Shown: positions 55,201-62,966, numbered from the stretch's first letter. The stretch: DNA of 64,000 bases from Luidia sarsii (GCA_949987565.1 OX465102.1:20624857-20688856); one strand, 5' to 3'. Notes: generated by a model not told the origin, from the letters alone. Translations and numbers: made by a program.

Positions 55201-58200
55201 TCAAAGGCAAAATGACAAGGACAAACATAGACAGTCAGGGGAAGGAAAGCCCTGACACACATGACAGAGGAAGGACAACAGGGAAGGGAGTGGGATGCAG
55301 ATGTACATGTACACTGAGGGAGGGGAGATTAGGGAAAACAAACAAAAGGGTAGGGAGCATCAAAGGAACTGGAGGGAGGTGGGAGATCAAAGGAGAAAGC
55401 CACATGGAAGATGAAGAAAAGAGGTGTTAAAGATGTGGTTTGTATTAACTGTGTGTATAAATAAGACTTAAGGCTTTGCTTGGGGGTGAAATATGGAAGG
55501 GTTTGCAGTGACACCATGGAAGAAGTATGGTTTTGAAAAGAACCAGAGTGTTAACTTGACGTTCCGCTACCAGTACGCTCTGGCCGCCATCAATGCCTTG
55601 AACTCGATGGTGGAGAGTGTGTATGTGTACCATACATAGCTTTGAACTGCAGAGTGGCTTGAATCTCTTGTTTTCCCGTCTTTGATTTGTTTTCTTCAGG
55701 GACGCCGTCGTGGTGACTTTCATCAACTGCGGCACCAGCGTCTTTGCCGGCTTTGTCATCTTCTCGGTCATTGGCTTCATGGCCAACGATGCAGGGGTCA
55801 GCGTGGAAAAAGTTGTCGCCTCCGGTGAGCCACACTCTTTGGCAACCTGACTGGGAACATTAGGGCCGTTCCCACTAGACCAAATAAACGCGATTATTTG
55901 AATCGCGATTCAAATCGCGATTATTTTTGTAGTGGGAACGGCCCTTATGAGACAATAGGCGCGTTTCCACTGGACAAAAATTTAACCGAGACGATGGTTA
56001 AATTTCAAATAGTCAAATTTGACCGTCGTTCCCACTTGGACTTTTTGAGTCGGTCAATTTTAACTGAGACGATGGTTAAAGTAACCGAGCTGGCAATATA
56101 ATAGCTCATGAAGGTCAAGTGTCAGCCGGATACACAATGTACGTGTGTACATTTAGCGCGCGACATGAAGCAGACGCTGTGCACAGTGCATGTACGTGTT
56201 ACGTCTGAGGCCAGATGTGTTTTTTTATTGAGTCGCCTTTAACCGAGTGGTGCGTTTCCACTGGACTAATCGGCTCGGTTAAACTTACCTGGTCACTTTT
56301 ACTTGGCAGAGGTTGGCCGGTATAAGTAACCATTCGGCTCGGTTAAATTAACCGAATCAACGTTTCCACTGAACTTAAAATGGGAAAAGTAACCACTGTC
56401 TCGGTTACTTTGACCAAAATAAGTCCATTGGATATACGGCTATAGTGTGTGAATAGCAAAGACAATTTGACTGGATAGGGACTGCAGCGCGAGACCTCTA
56501 GATTAACGCTCCAGCGCCCTTACCACCTGAGCTATTCGGCCCGTAGGTGTGGCCCTTCAAAGCAGGCAACTTTCTTTGCTGGGGTGGGGTGGGGGGGGGG
56601 CACCACAGTGTTCGGGGAGCCACAAGATTTTGGAAAACAAGTTTCTCAAAGTTCTTGTAAGGATAAATATCTTGGGTCCTCTAAAAGTTGGTCTAGATTT
56701 TGTCAAAAAGAAAATTAGACTGGACTTGGGACTTGAGACCAAAGACCTCTGGTAGGATAAGTGCAGGTATTTTTGACCAGGAGGAGAATTCGACCAGCTG
56801 TGTACAAAAACTACACAGCTGGTCCAATTTTGGGCTTTCTTAAACGGTCGAATACCCTCTGCTTGTACCCTACTTCTGGTAAGCTAGTAGTTTTGGCCAA
56901 TGTTGTTTGCACTACAAGATCACTGTAGATTTTGTTTGATTTGGGTCAATTGGGTGTCTTTTGTTTCCCTCTCGTGTCACTCCAGGTCCGGGTCTAGCTT
57001 TTGTTGCCTACCCTGAGGCCATAGCCAGAATGCCGCTCTCCACTCTCTGGGCACTGCTTTTCTTCATAATGGTTTTCATGCTGGGACTTGGAAGCGAGGT
57101 AGGTCGGAAGATCAAAGGTCAAATGTTACTACCTAGCAAGAGATAGGCCCTTTTCCGAAACCCGGCTTAGGCTTCGGCTCCGGCTTCGTCTCTGTTGTCC
57201 GAAAGCTCTCCAACTTGAACCTCACTCTGTTCAAATGTCACAATCGCCTCGATCCTTTGATTGACTGCGTCGTTCTTTCGCTCTTCAGTTCTGCATGTTT
57301 GAGACGGTGATCACGGGCATCGTGGACGAGTGCGAGAAGTTCCACCCAGCCTTCCGCACCAAGAAGTGGCTGGTGACACTGCTGCTGGCCATCTTCATGT
57401 ACATCGTGGGTCTCTCGATGGTCACCAGTGTAAGTAGACTGCCGCAGTCCATTCACTCGCAAGATGAGCTGGTGCGTATTCGTAACACCAATGTGGACTG
57501 TGTGCTGTTTGTTCGTGGGGCTGTGTGGAATCTGGCACCACTCTGTGACTGAGAGGCGATAACGATGGGCCAGCTGAGTATGGTCTGGAGGAAGGGGAGA
57601 GGGCAAGGTCTGGAGGAAGGGTGGAGGACCAATTTCATAGCATTAAATGAGGCTGAGGTCGACCTCAAGCACGGGTATGAAGACATACACTGTAAGCACA
57701 AAGAAATGCACTAGAGTACTGCAGCACAGGTCCATGAAATCAGTCCTTAGCATTTGTACAGTAATATGCAAAAATCTTGCAAACTGCTTACTGACTAAAT
57801 TTGTGTTACTTCAGCATTAGTATTACTTCATGTTATCTGAAATGGCTTTGCCTCCAGTTTTTCAGAACGATCCCATTTTCTCTGTCTCATTTGCTTTCCC
57901 TTCCTTTCTGTCTTTTGTTTGCTTTTTAACCCCAGGGAGGCATATATCTGCTGACATTGATGAATGCATTCTCTGCGGGCCTGTCAGTGCTGCTTATTGC
58001 CATGCTTGAGTGCATTGTCGTAGCTTATGTATACGGTAAGCATGTATGGAGCGTGAGAATACTCACCAGTCAGGGGAAGATGAGAAAATTACAAATAAAG
58101 TTGTTCAAACATTTAGAGTGCCTGATGTTACGATCCTCTCGGGATCTTTCCCCAAAAACTTTCTGCCTTTGAAATCATGTATGTGCACATGCATCTGATA

Positions 58201-61200
58201 GAAAAAAACAAAAAACTTTTTGCTCAGATGGAAAAAAACACTGGTACATTAATCCAGATGTCTCGGGTTCTAGTCCCGGTCCAGTCAAGGTTTTCTTTGC
58301 CAATTGTTCAATTTGTTAACAAGTGCCCAGTTATTTTTTCCTTCATTTGCTTGACTTGAATTGGAAAAGCTGCCTCCATTTTGTGTGACATTGGAGCTGC
58401 TGTAGCCAGGTTTACAATATTGTTTGCGTGCGTCTGAACGAAATTGGAGAATGACAAAGACTAACCCAAAGACTAATTTCCTAATAAAACGAGATGTAAT
58501 GAAATGAAATTGAAGTTTAATTATAATTCTACCGAGATACCACTAGCACTTGAAGGCCGAAGTGCTATGTGGTTTTGAGGTAGAATTGACTATTTGGGAA
58601 GGCCACCATCTAAGGGTTGTAAGAGCGCTGGTACGCATAACTTGAGTTCTAAGATTCAAGTCCCATTCCAGTCACAAGTTTCTTATTCTTTTTCTAAAAT
58701 TGACTGCAGTAATATGCAAAATGTTTACTGCTTACTGACTAAAATTACCCAAAACCGAACATCACAAATAAGGAGATTCTGACGGTTCAATCGTAGCAGG
58801 GCCTTTCTCTCTGCCTTTGAGAAAGGTCCTCCTAATTTTGATGTATTTTTTTCTAAAACTTTTGAAAAGTTCCCAATCAGCTTTTCTTTTATTTATTTGA
58901 CTTATATATAAAGTCTCAGATTGTTAGAGGACTTGTTGTTTTCAGATGGGAACTTTATGACCCTTCAGAAAAGTCCTTTAAGGATTGAAACACCAGGCCA
59001 TCTAACTTTTTAAAGAATCTTTACAAGACGAGTCATTCCGATTTGAAAAAAAAATTGACTGCATGAAAATTTGACTGCATGAACCCAAGACCTGTGGCTT
59101 AACGTATTGGCGGTCGTAAGGTAGCAGCCTTTCACAAGACAAACGAGTCAGCAATCAGATGGTGACATTTGTGCCTCACTCTACCTTAAGTGGACGGTTT
59201 GCGGTGACACCATGTAGCACTTCTCTTTTAAGAAGGAGAGTGGCTCTGAAAAGAGCCGATAACTCAACGTTTCGGGCAGTGTGTACTATGCCCGTCCGCA
59301 GACGACGGGCAGAGCACACACTTACCCGAAACGTTGAGTTATCGGCTCTTTTCAGAGCCATACTCCTTGAATGAGAAGTGCTACATGGTGTCACCGCAAA
59401 CCTTTCACTTAGTATTTCCACCATGCAAACCTTCAAGTCTCATCTCGCTCTCACTCTCTGTGCAAACCCCCTCACCGTCCCTAGGTGCTGATCGCTTTCT
59501 GGACGACATCAGCGTCATGGTGGGCTTCCGGCCTGGCTTGTACTGGAAGGCTTGCTGGAAGCTGGTGTCCCCCGCATTCTTGTCGGTAAGACCCTTTCCT
59601 ATACGCAGTGGCTGTTGTTACGGCAGTCGTCCGTGTGGTTCCCTGACTTGATTGTATTTCGTCAGCATTGCTGGTTGAGCCAGACTATTAGCTGATAGTC
59701 TGGTTCCAAGAGCTAAACATCCTGGCAAATACTGTTAAGTCAGGGAACCATACGGACGACTGCCGTAACAACAGCCACTGTGTTCCCTATAACCATGATC
59801 TACGGAATCCCCAGGAGTCTCCCCAGCCATTTTTGAGTAAATTTGAATTCAAGGGTTAGCCTAATTGCCATTTGGGCTGATTTGCCCTTCCCCCCCAAAT
59901 AAAAACAAAACAAAACACAATCATTATTTAAATGATGCAAACTGCTCATAAATTGTTTTACGGACCCCCATGAGCCTCTCCAAGCGTTTTCCAGCAAATC
60001 TCAATTCATAGACTTTGGGTATGAACTTCTGGCTCTGGTGCAGTCAGCAAAACTGTGGCTATTATCAAGAAAGAGACGCAGCCTTAACCACTGAACAAAA
60101 TTCTGATTAAATCTGATCAGAAAAAATGGTGACTGTCATGTTTCCTCAGCTTTTTCACAATCTTTCTCAGTCACTCGGTAGACAAAACTGAATCACTTTA
60201 TTCCTTACTCCCAAATGTAGATGTAATTTATAGATTCTTATGAGGTAAAGAGTCGGTGATTCAAATCCAAACAACTTCTCCCAACAATCAATGCACTGTG
60301 CATGCGGTGATGGCAACTCATCGTATTAGACTATGCCATTATCGTGTCAGGCTTCCCACCCAAGCTGTGTTATAACTCTGGCCCACTTGTCACGATGAAA
60401 CAAACCCACTGAGTGTGTGGCCGTTGCTCCCTTGCTCCCCGGCAGTTCATCATCATCTTCACCTTTGTGGGCTACTCGCGGATGAAGTACAACAACTCCT
60501 ACGTCTACCCTGTCTGGGCCGAGTGTCTGGGCTGGCTGCTGACCATTGCTTCCCTGGTGCCCGTCTTGGTGTACCCCATCTACTATCTGCTCACACTGGA
60601 GGGAACCCTCAAGGAGGTAAATGGGCTCTGGGAGCTCCTTTCACTTCAAGCCCCTACACAACATTGGTCGAGGTCAAAGAATAGCATCCATATGTTGTCT
60701 GATCCAACATATGCATGAAATAGCACACCTGTGAAAATATTTCAGCTCAATCCGCCAACCGAGTCTCGAGAAAATTGTGAAAACTGCTGCATTTGCTTTG
60801 CGAAAATGCAGCATTCAACGCCGTACAACGCCGTACAATAGTTTAGATCTCGGTGAGACGTAAACTATTGTATTTCTTTTACTCATTTCTCCCAAAATTT
60901 TAGGCAGAAATATTTCAGTGAGAGGTTTCTACTATAACCATCTTCAAACCGAGATCTAAACTATTTTTCGGAACAGTACGGTGTTGATTGCTGCATTTTC
61001 ATGAAACAAATGAAGCGGTTTTCACGATTTTCTCGAGACTCGGTTGGCGGATTGAGCTGAAATTTTTACAGGTGTGCTATTTCATGCATATGTTGGATCA
61101 GACAATGTGTGGATGCTATATTTTGACCTCGATCAATGTTGTGTAGGGGCTTTAAAGGCCCTATGCAACACTGGTAAGAGTCAAAAGATTGCCTCAGTTT

Positions 61201-61679
61201 GTGTGTTAAACCATAAAACATAAAAAAAAAGCAGTACTGCCAATGTTTTAGTTCAAGAAAGTAGAAAGAAATAAAACCAGAAACGTCACAGTTTACGCAC
61301 GGTTTTGTAGTGTAAGAAATAGTTTATTACTCATGACTAATAAACTATTTGTCGATGTTTGAGTGAAGATTTCTCAAGAAGTACAGCATGCCAGACTGTA
61401 AGTTTTTAACATGAGGATTATATCATGACCATCTACAAACTGTGTATTAAGTTAGAAGAAAATCTGTGGACATCGATGTTTGCCGATCATGTTCATGGTG
61501 TTCCCGTCGTCTTCTGATTCCAGCGTCTGCAGAAGGCCATACGCCCGATGCCTGAGTGGGGGCCCGCCCTGGAGAGCCACCGCAAGGAGGCTGGCTTCCC
61601 CATCCTGCCCAAAGACCGCCCCGAGGTCAACGCAGATGAGGTCAAGAAGCTGTACAAGGAGTCTGAGACCAACGTCTAA
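39974..61679 (+). CDS. Gene B: SLC6-family Na+/Cl- coupled amino-acid (glycine-type) transporter, complete, 13 coding exons
   Basis: Spliced CDS: 39974-40247, 42936-43067, 48038-48320, 50031-50163, 50814-50948, 53858-53961, 55700-55824, 56986-57098, 57289-57429, 57936-58035, 59485-59585, 60446-60616, 61524-61679; 1968 nt, 655 residues, usual family length. TM1 has [11 protein letters not shown] (residues 73-83): Gly75 at the position that is Asp in monoamine transporters points to an amino-acid substrate. Na1 and Cl- ligands are present (Ala73, Asn78, Gln327, Ser331, Asn363, Ser367). TM8 reads GLGS, with Gly431 where most neurotransmitter transporters have the Na2 Asp. Loop 2 holds the disulfide pair and six sequons. 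[23 protein letters not shown] and [12 protein letters not shown] resemble glycine transporters; orthology is not settled. C-terminus ETNV is a PDZ ligand. Confidence 0.93.
40370..40500. repeat. caaa/aaca simple repeat
   Basis: Runs of aaacaaacaaac follow a C9-A9 tract in the first gene B intron. Confidence 0.7.
40570..40665 (+). repeat. Family A tail
   Basis: gcctttgagaaagatcctgc, then taggatggaaac and a tail ending agcagactgcaac, matching the Penelope tail. Confidence 0.5.
40960..41110. repeat. Dispersed repeat, ggtttctgtgcatcgctcat family
   Basis: Shared words (gatacaccgtatggtttctg, cgctcatc, cttgcgattgg, gtttggtgaaatt) recur at 39075-39265, 43240-43400 and 44310-44460. Ends tttcacaaagcc / ggctttggtgaaa suggest a short inverted-repeat element. 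Confidence 0.5.
41335..41402 (-). mobile_element. SINE fragment
   Basis: ccagaacctctgattttgca, then ccagtgctcttaccatctga and gctac are the minus-strand B-to-A box segment. Confidence 0.5.
42060..42260. repeat. Relative of the 62572-62960 element
   Basis: gctcagattgtaccatagag, then gtctataatcca and gctgtaagggcttgcctgcg parallel 62840-62930 (gctcagaatgcaccacagag, tctagaatgc, gccgtaagggcttcgtgctt). Ends not resolved. Confidence 0.4.
42936..43067 (+). CDS. Gene B exon 2: TM2 and first intracellular loop
   Basis: Acceptor gacag, donor gtaaag; 132 nt, phase 1 to 1. It reads [19 protein letters not shown], then [12 protein letters not shown] and PLFK, classic SLC6. The Tyr of IPYV is the TM2 chloride-ligand position. 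Confidence 0.93.
43240..43400. repeat. Dispersed repeat, ggtttctgtgcatcgctcat family (reverse)
   Basis: ccaatcgcaagccaatgagc, gatgcacagaaac and aaggctttgtgaaat are reverse complements of the family words. It lies just after the donor of gene B exon 2. Confidence 0.5.
43410..44300. other. Gene B intron stretch
   Basis: An open 109-codon frame at 43417-43746 is Ser-rich and unlike any domain known to me; I do not call it a gene. Otherwise nothing recognised. Confidence 0.4.
44310..44460. repeat. Dispersed repeat, ggtttctgtgcatcgctcat family
   Basis: gatttcacaaagcctttatt, then gtttctgtgcatcgctcatc and gatttggtgaaatcgacc, with inverted ends. Confidence 0.5.
44654..45081. mobile_element. Inverted-repeat element with internal 171 nt tandem duplication
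   Basis: Ends tttcatagagctgctt and aagcggctctatgaaa are complementary. Inside, a 171 nt unit (starting ttaaaacgagattgcc) occurs at 44714-44884 and 44885-45055 with few differences; ttaaaa recurs at 45056. Confidence 0.65.
45255..45728 (-). mobile_element. 0.47 kb taaccgagacgatggtta element, reverse copy
   Basis: It ends ccatcgtctcggttaaatc, then gtggaaacgcgg, the mirror of the 55959 copy. The interior shares cggccaacctctgcc, cactgtgcacagc and cggctgacacttgacc with that copy in reverse. Confidence 0.65.
46411..47992. mobile_element. 1.58 kb element bounded by family B ends, with a nested insertion
   Basis: Left TAGGTTTGCGGTGACACCAT and right end (reverse complement TAGGTTTGCGGTGACACCGT) match for about 30 nt, including aattctctc. 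A degraded hammerhead-like core lies at about 46460-46495 (minus). The 411 nt element at 46653 is nested within. No transposase seen. Confidence 0.45.
46653..47063. mobile_element. 411 nt element with aatcgcgatt words
   Basis: Ends agggtccttcccctacta and gttgtgggaacggccct are imperfect complements; subterminal caaatcgcgattcaaatcgc words occur on both sides. A deleted 84 nt relative lies at 55862-55945. Confidence 0.55.
48038..48320 (+). CDS. Gene B exon 3: TM3 and glycosylated extracellular loop 2
   Basis: Acceptor ctcag, donor gtaggt; 283 nt, phase 1 to 2. TM3 has [18 protein letters not shown] with the substrate-site Tyr. Loop 2 has [10 protein letters not shown] (disulfide pair) and six N-x-S/T sequons (NCT, NVT, NET, NYT, NET, NVS). 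The right end of a family B repeat stops about 45 nt upstream. Confidence 0.93.
48321..50030. repeat. Gene B intron with dispersed-repeat remnants
   Basis: Fragment of the 9582 element (48351-48385), a block like 61390-61480 (49130-49225: caacatgaggattttatcat, ctgtggacatcgatgttt) ending attgggcctttaaag, and three copies of gttttcacgaagagacRaat (49411, 49594, 49679). Confidence 0.45.
50031..50163 (+). CDS. Gene B exon 4: end of loop 2 and TM4
   Basis: Acceptor ctccag, donor gtaagt; 133 nt, phase 2 to 0. It reads [20 protein letters not shown], then [21 protein letters not shown], the usual SLC6 TM4 and exit. Confidence 0.92.
50814..50948 (+). CDS. Gene B exon 5: TM5
   Basis: Acceptor accag; 135 nt, phase 0 to 0. 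It reads [20 protein letters not shown], then [17 protein letters not shown]. The donor is GC type (AAG, then gcaagt). Confidence 0.92.
51321..51522. repeat. Family B foldback hairpin
   Basis: ggttttgcggtgacac and the reverse ggtgtcaccacaaacc bound arms carrying tggttctgaaaagaaccc and its complement. A decayed hammerhead-like core is present. Confidence 0.6.
51679..53313. mobile_element. hAT-like non-autonomous element, 1635 nt, with 8-bp target-site duplication
   Basis: TIRs TAAGGGTCGGAC and GTCCGACCCTTA are exact, flanked by GTCTGAGA at 51671-51678 and 53314-53321. Subterminal regions repeat cgtttaaacg. An 8-bp duplication with such ends fits hAT. No transposase ORF. The interior is CpG-rich with a (ccgcctgc)3 patch at about 52272. 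It sits in the gene B intron after TM5. Confidence 0.75.
53858..53961 (+). CDS. Gene B exon 6: TM6
   Basis: Acceptor tacag, donor gtgaga; 104 nt, phase 0 to 2. It reads [18 protein letters not shown], then [13 protein letters not shown]. Gln327, Tyr330 and Ser331 are the family chloride, substrate-aromatic and Na1/Cl- positions, all of acceptable type. Confidence 0.93.
54270..54604. repeat. Family B element with the best hammerhead-like core
   Basis: ataggaaggtttgcggtgac at the left and actgcaaacctattctc at the right are inverted. The core on the minus strand (54350-54384) has CTGATGA, a 6-bp stem II (ggccag/ctggtt) and GAAACGTC, then GAG to pair with CTC. A 22-nt perfect inverted repeat (54362-54383, 54393-54414) duplicates half of it. 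Confidence 0.55.
54885..55020 (+). mobile_element. tRNA-derived SINE copy
   Basis: ggtagctcagatggttagag (A box) and cgagttcaagtcccagtcca (B box), then ttttccagtcagtttttcc-like tail. Confidence 0.7.
55150..55430 (-). repeat. Penelope tail plus purine-rich spacer
   Basis: gagggcctgacatttcgatc, then ctagcaggacctttctc and a purine-rich 200 nt. In reverse this equals the spacer and tail at 35240-35540. Confidence 0.55.
55496..55620. repeat. Family B left-half fragment
   Basis: gggtttgcagtgacaccatg, then ggttttgaaaagaaccagag and ccagtacgctctggccgcca. It ends about 80 nt before gene B exon 7. Confidence 0.5.
55700..55824 (+). CDS. Gene B exon 7: TM7 and start of loop 4
   Basis: Acceptor ttcag, donor gtgagc; 125 nt, phase 2 to 1. 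It reads [18 protein letters not shown], then [14 protein letters not shown]. Asn363 and Ser367 are the chloride ligands; the spacing Ser331 to Asn363 (32) equals that in human SERT. Confidence 0.93.
55862..55945. mobile_element. 84 nt palindromic MITE
   Basis: agggccgttcccacta and tagtgggaacggccct are exact complements, enclosing gcgattatttgaatcgcgat words. It looks like an internally deleted form of the 46653-47063 element. Confidence 0.65.
55959..56440 (+). mobile_element. 0.48 kb taaccgagacgatggtta element, forward copy
   Basis: Starts gcgcgtttccactggac, with ttaaccgagacgatggtta twice; a second half starts gcgtttccactggac at about 56247. The inverse copy is at 45255-45728. Confidence 0.65.
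56450..56610 (-). mobile_element. tRNA-derived SINE copy
   Basis: gcgagacctctagattaacg, then ccagcgcccttaccacctga and gctattcggcccg read as the B box, A box and head on the minus strand. Confidence 0.6.
56986..57098 (+). CDS. Gene B exon 8: loop 4 and TM8
   Basis: Acceptor ctccag, donor gtaggt; 113 nt, phase 1 to 0. It reads [18 protein letters not shown], then [14 protein letters not shown]. Gly431-Ser432 replaces the usual Asp-Ser of the Na2 site. Confidence 0.92.
57289..57429 (+). CDS. Gene B exon 9: TM9
   Basis: Acceptor ttcag, donor gtaagt; 141 nt, phase 0 to 0. It reads [14 protein letters not shown], then [20 protein letters not shown]. The ETVxTGIxDE pattern is typical of the IL4 region. 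Confidence 0.92.
57936..58035 (+). CDS. Gene B exon 10: TM10
   Basis: Acceptor cccag, donor gtaagc; 100 nt, phase 0 to 1. It reads [20 protein letters not shown], then [13 protein letters not shown] and VYG are invariant family marks. Confidence 0.92.
58105..58835. repeat. Gene B intron cluster of family A and SINE copies
   Basis: Decayed family A core (58115-58165, minus); SINE (58220-58350, plus; cgggttctagtcccggtcca); SINE (58585-58690, plus; gattcaagtcccattccagt); inverted family A pair (58725-58835; gtagcagggcctttctctct, then gcctttgagaaaggtcctcc). Confidence 0.5.
59196..59402. repeat. Family B foldback, 207 nt, strongly self-complementary
   Basis: ggtttgcggtgacaccatgt and acatggtgtcaccgcaaacc are exact inverted ends; arms also share cgataactcaacgtttcggg. 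Minus-strand core: stem II cgggca/tgcccg, then aaacgttgag. It ends 82 nt before gene B exon 11. Confidence 0.7.
59485..59585 (+). CDS. Gene B exon 11: intracellular loop 5 and TM11 start
   Basis: Acceptor cctag, donor gtaaga; 101 nt, phase 1 to 0. It reads [20 protein letters not shown], then [11 protein letters not shown], matching the SLC6 RFxxDIxxMxG and CWxxxxP patterns. Confidence 0.92.
59606..59780. mobile_element. Foldback with two 44-nt arms, one mismatch, beside a splice donor
   Basis: Arms 59606-59649 and 59737-59780 (start cagtggctgttgttacggc) pair with one mismatch. The loop holds a second palindrome, ccagactatta/tagtctgg. It starts 20 nt after the donor of gene B exon 11. Confidence 0.7.
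59781..60445. other. Rest of gene B intron before TM12
   Basis: A weak repeat: acggaatccccaggagtctccc (59793) and acggacccccatgagcctctcc (59962), with similar sequence after each. No gene. Confidence 0.4.
60446..60616 (+). CDS. Gene B exon 12: TM11 end and TM12
   Basis: Acceptor ggcag, donor gtaaat; 171 nt, phase 0 to 0. It reads [17 protein letters not shown], then [20 protein letters not shown]. YPxWAxxLGW is a family signature before TM12. Confidence 0.92.
60649..61151. mobile_element. MITE with TIR AGCCCCTACACAACATTGGT, long copy
   Basis: agcccctacacaacattggt and atcaatgttgtgtaggggct bound 503 nt. The interior repeats gagactcggttggcggattg at both ends in opposite orientation, giving arms of about 200 nt. 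Confidence 0.7.
61155..61495. repeat. Related element remnant before the last exon
   Basis: ggccctatgcaacactggta, then catgaggattatatcatgac and ctgtggacatcgatgtttgc match the remnant at 49130-49225. Its decayed right end reaches the branch-point zone of the exon at 61524. Confidence 0.4.
61524..61679 (+). CDS. Gene B exon 13: C-terminal tail
   Basis: Acceptor ttccag; 51 codons plus taa (61677-61679). It reads [20 protein letters not shown], then [19 protein letters not shown] and ends ETNV, a class I PDZ ligand. The last 13 nt, including the stop, are repeated directly behind it (61680-61692). Confidence 0.92.
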   Translation, partial: RLQKAIRPMPEWGPALESHRKEAGFPILPKDRPEVNADEVKKLYKESETNV

Positions 61680-62560
61680 GACCAACGTCTAAGACAAGTC
61701 AAGTAACGGTTACCACACCTCATTCAACCTTGCTCCTCCCCCCAAAAAATAGGACCTTCCACAGTCGTGCCGCCTATTACCATCTTTGTCTCTGTGAGGC
61801 CGTGTCTGAATTCACAGGCTATGGCTGGAAATAGCAGGGGAGTCTATGGGGATCGGCTGCGGCTACTGCCTAGGTTTGCTTCCATACACATGTGCATTGT
61901 TTGAAGCTGTAGCTGGCGAGCTCACTCAGTTCGCACAGGTCACACTACTGTAGTTAGCATTTAGTTCATCCTGTTGGGTTATGTTTCAGTTCATTTGGGG
62001 TGGACTCATTTTTTGTCTGGACAGATTTTTTAGGAATGTCTTTTTGGAAATTTATGCTGCGTAGGGATCCCACTGACTACCGTAGATTTGGGGTTTAGCC
62101 CTTTCCGCTGTTCAAATTGGTTGTTTGGGGATATTTGTCTTTTGCCGACCAGCTTAGATATGTTTTAAGAAAACATCAGAACTTTTTCTGTTACTTCCAG
62201 GAATATTGAAACAAAAATAGTCTCAAAATTGTAAATTACTTCTGAAACTTTTTTTTAAAATTTGAATTAAGTTTTAAAATTCTGGAACATCATGAAATTA
62301 TCTCAGAGACTTTTAAATTGACTTTTAAATTTTTAATCCAATTGTGATTAAAGTTTTGGGACTCCAGTGCATTAGCAGTTACAATGGGTGCAGCATATGC
62401 AATGGAGCAGCTTACAAGCTAAGGCCTGAATGTTATCGTGAACATTCTTGGAGCATCACACACCGGGGCGGCTTTTAGTCCGAAAATGACGGTAAATCCG
62501 TGACAGTTTGCTGAATTCATGGAAGGCTTGCTCGCTCAAAAGAATTGCACATACCTTTAT
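61680..62560 (+). other. Probable 3' UTR and flank of gene B
   Basis: Starts with a 13 nt copy of the gene end (gaccaacgtctaa, 61680-61692). The rest is AT-rich with no gene or element recognised. Confidence 0.5.
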
Positions 62561-62571
62561 GGTGGACAATA

Positions 62572-62960
62572 CAGGCATGCAACTTTTCCGCGGATCCGCG
62601 GATTTCCGTTTTTTTTTAAATTCGGCCATAAAAAAAATAAAATCCATAAAAAAAAAAAAAAAAAAAAAAAGGATATTTCTTCTCCCCTAACTATCACTTA
62701 AAACACATGCTGAGATCAGGTTAAAAACTTCGATGTTTACTTTTCATTTTGTGTAAACAAAAATTCAATTTTCGGGGTGTATGCATTGAAATTTAAAAAG
62801 CTTAAAATCTGTCACTCAGCTTAAAGTCATAAGTGGTCCAAAACTGCTCAGAATGCACCACAGAGCATCTAGAATGCGAACCCCATGCCGTAAGGGCTTC
62901 GTGCTTCGTTCATTCGGACATTTTCCTCTTTTTAAAAAAAATTCAAGAGTTGCATGCCTG
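62572..62960. mobile_element. CAGGCATGCAACT inverted-repeat element
   Basis: CAGGCATGCAACT (62572) and AGTTGCATGCCTG (to 62960) are exact complements, flanked by ACAATA on both sides (62566-62571, 62961-62966). It contains a CCGCGGATCCGCGG palindrome and an A-rich tract. The terminal CAGG resembles hAT, but the duplication seen is 6 bp. Confidence 0.6.
62636..62641 (+). terminator. Possible polyadenylation signal downstream of gene B
   Basis: AATAAA about 960 nt after the stop, next to a long A run. It lies inside an inverted-repeat element (62572-62960), so it may have come with the insertion. No nearer AATAAA was noticed. Confidence 0.2.
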
Positions 62961-62966
62961 ACAATA

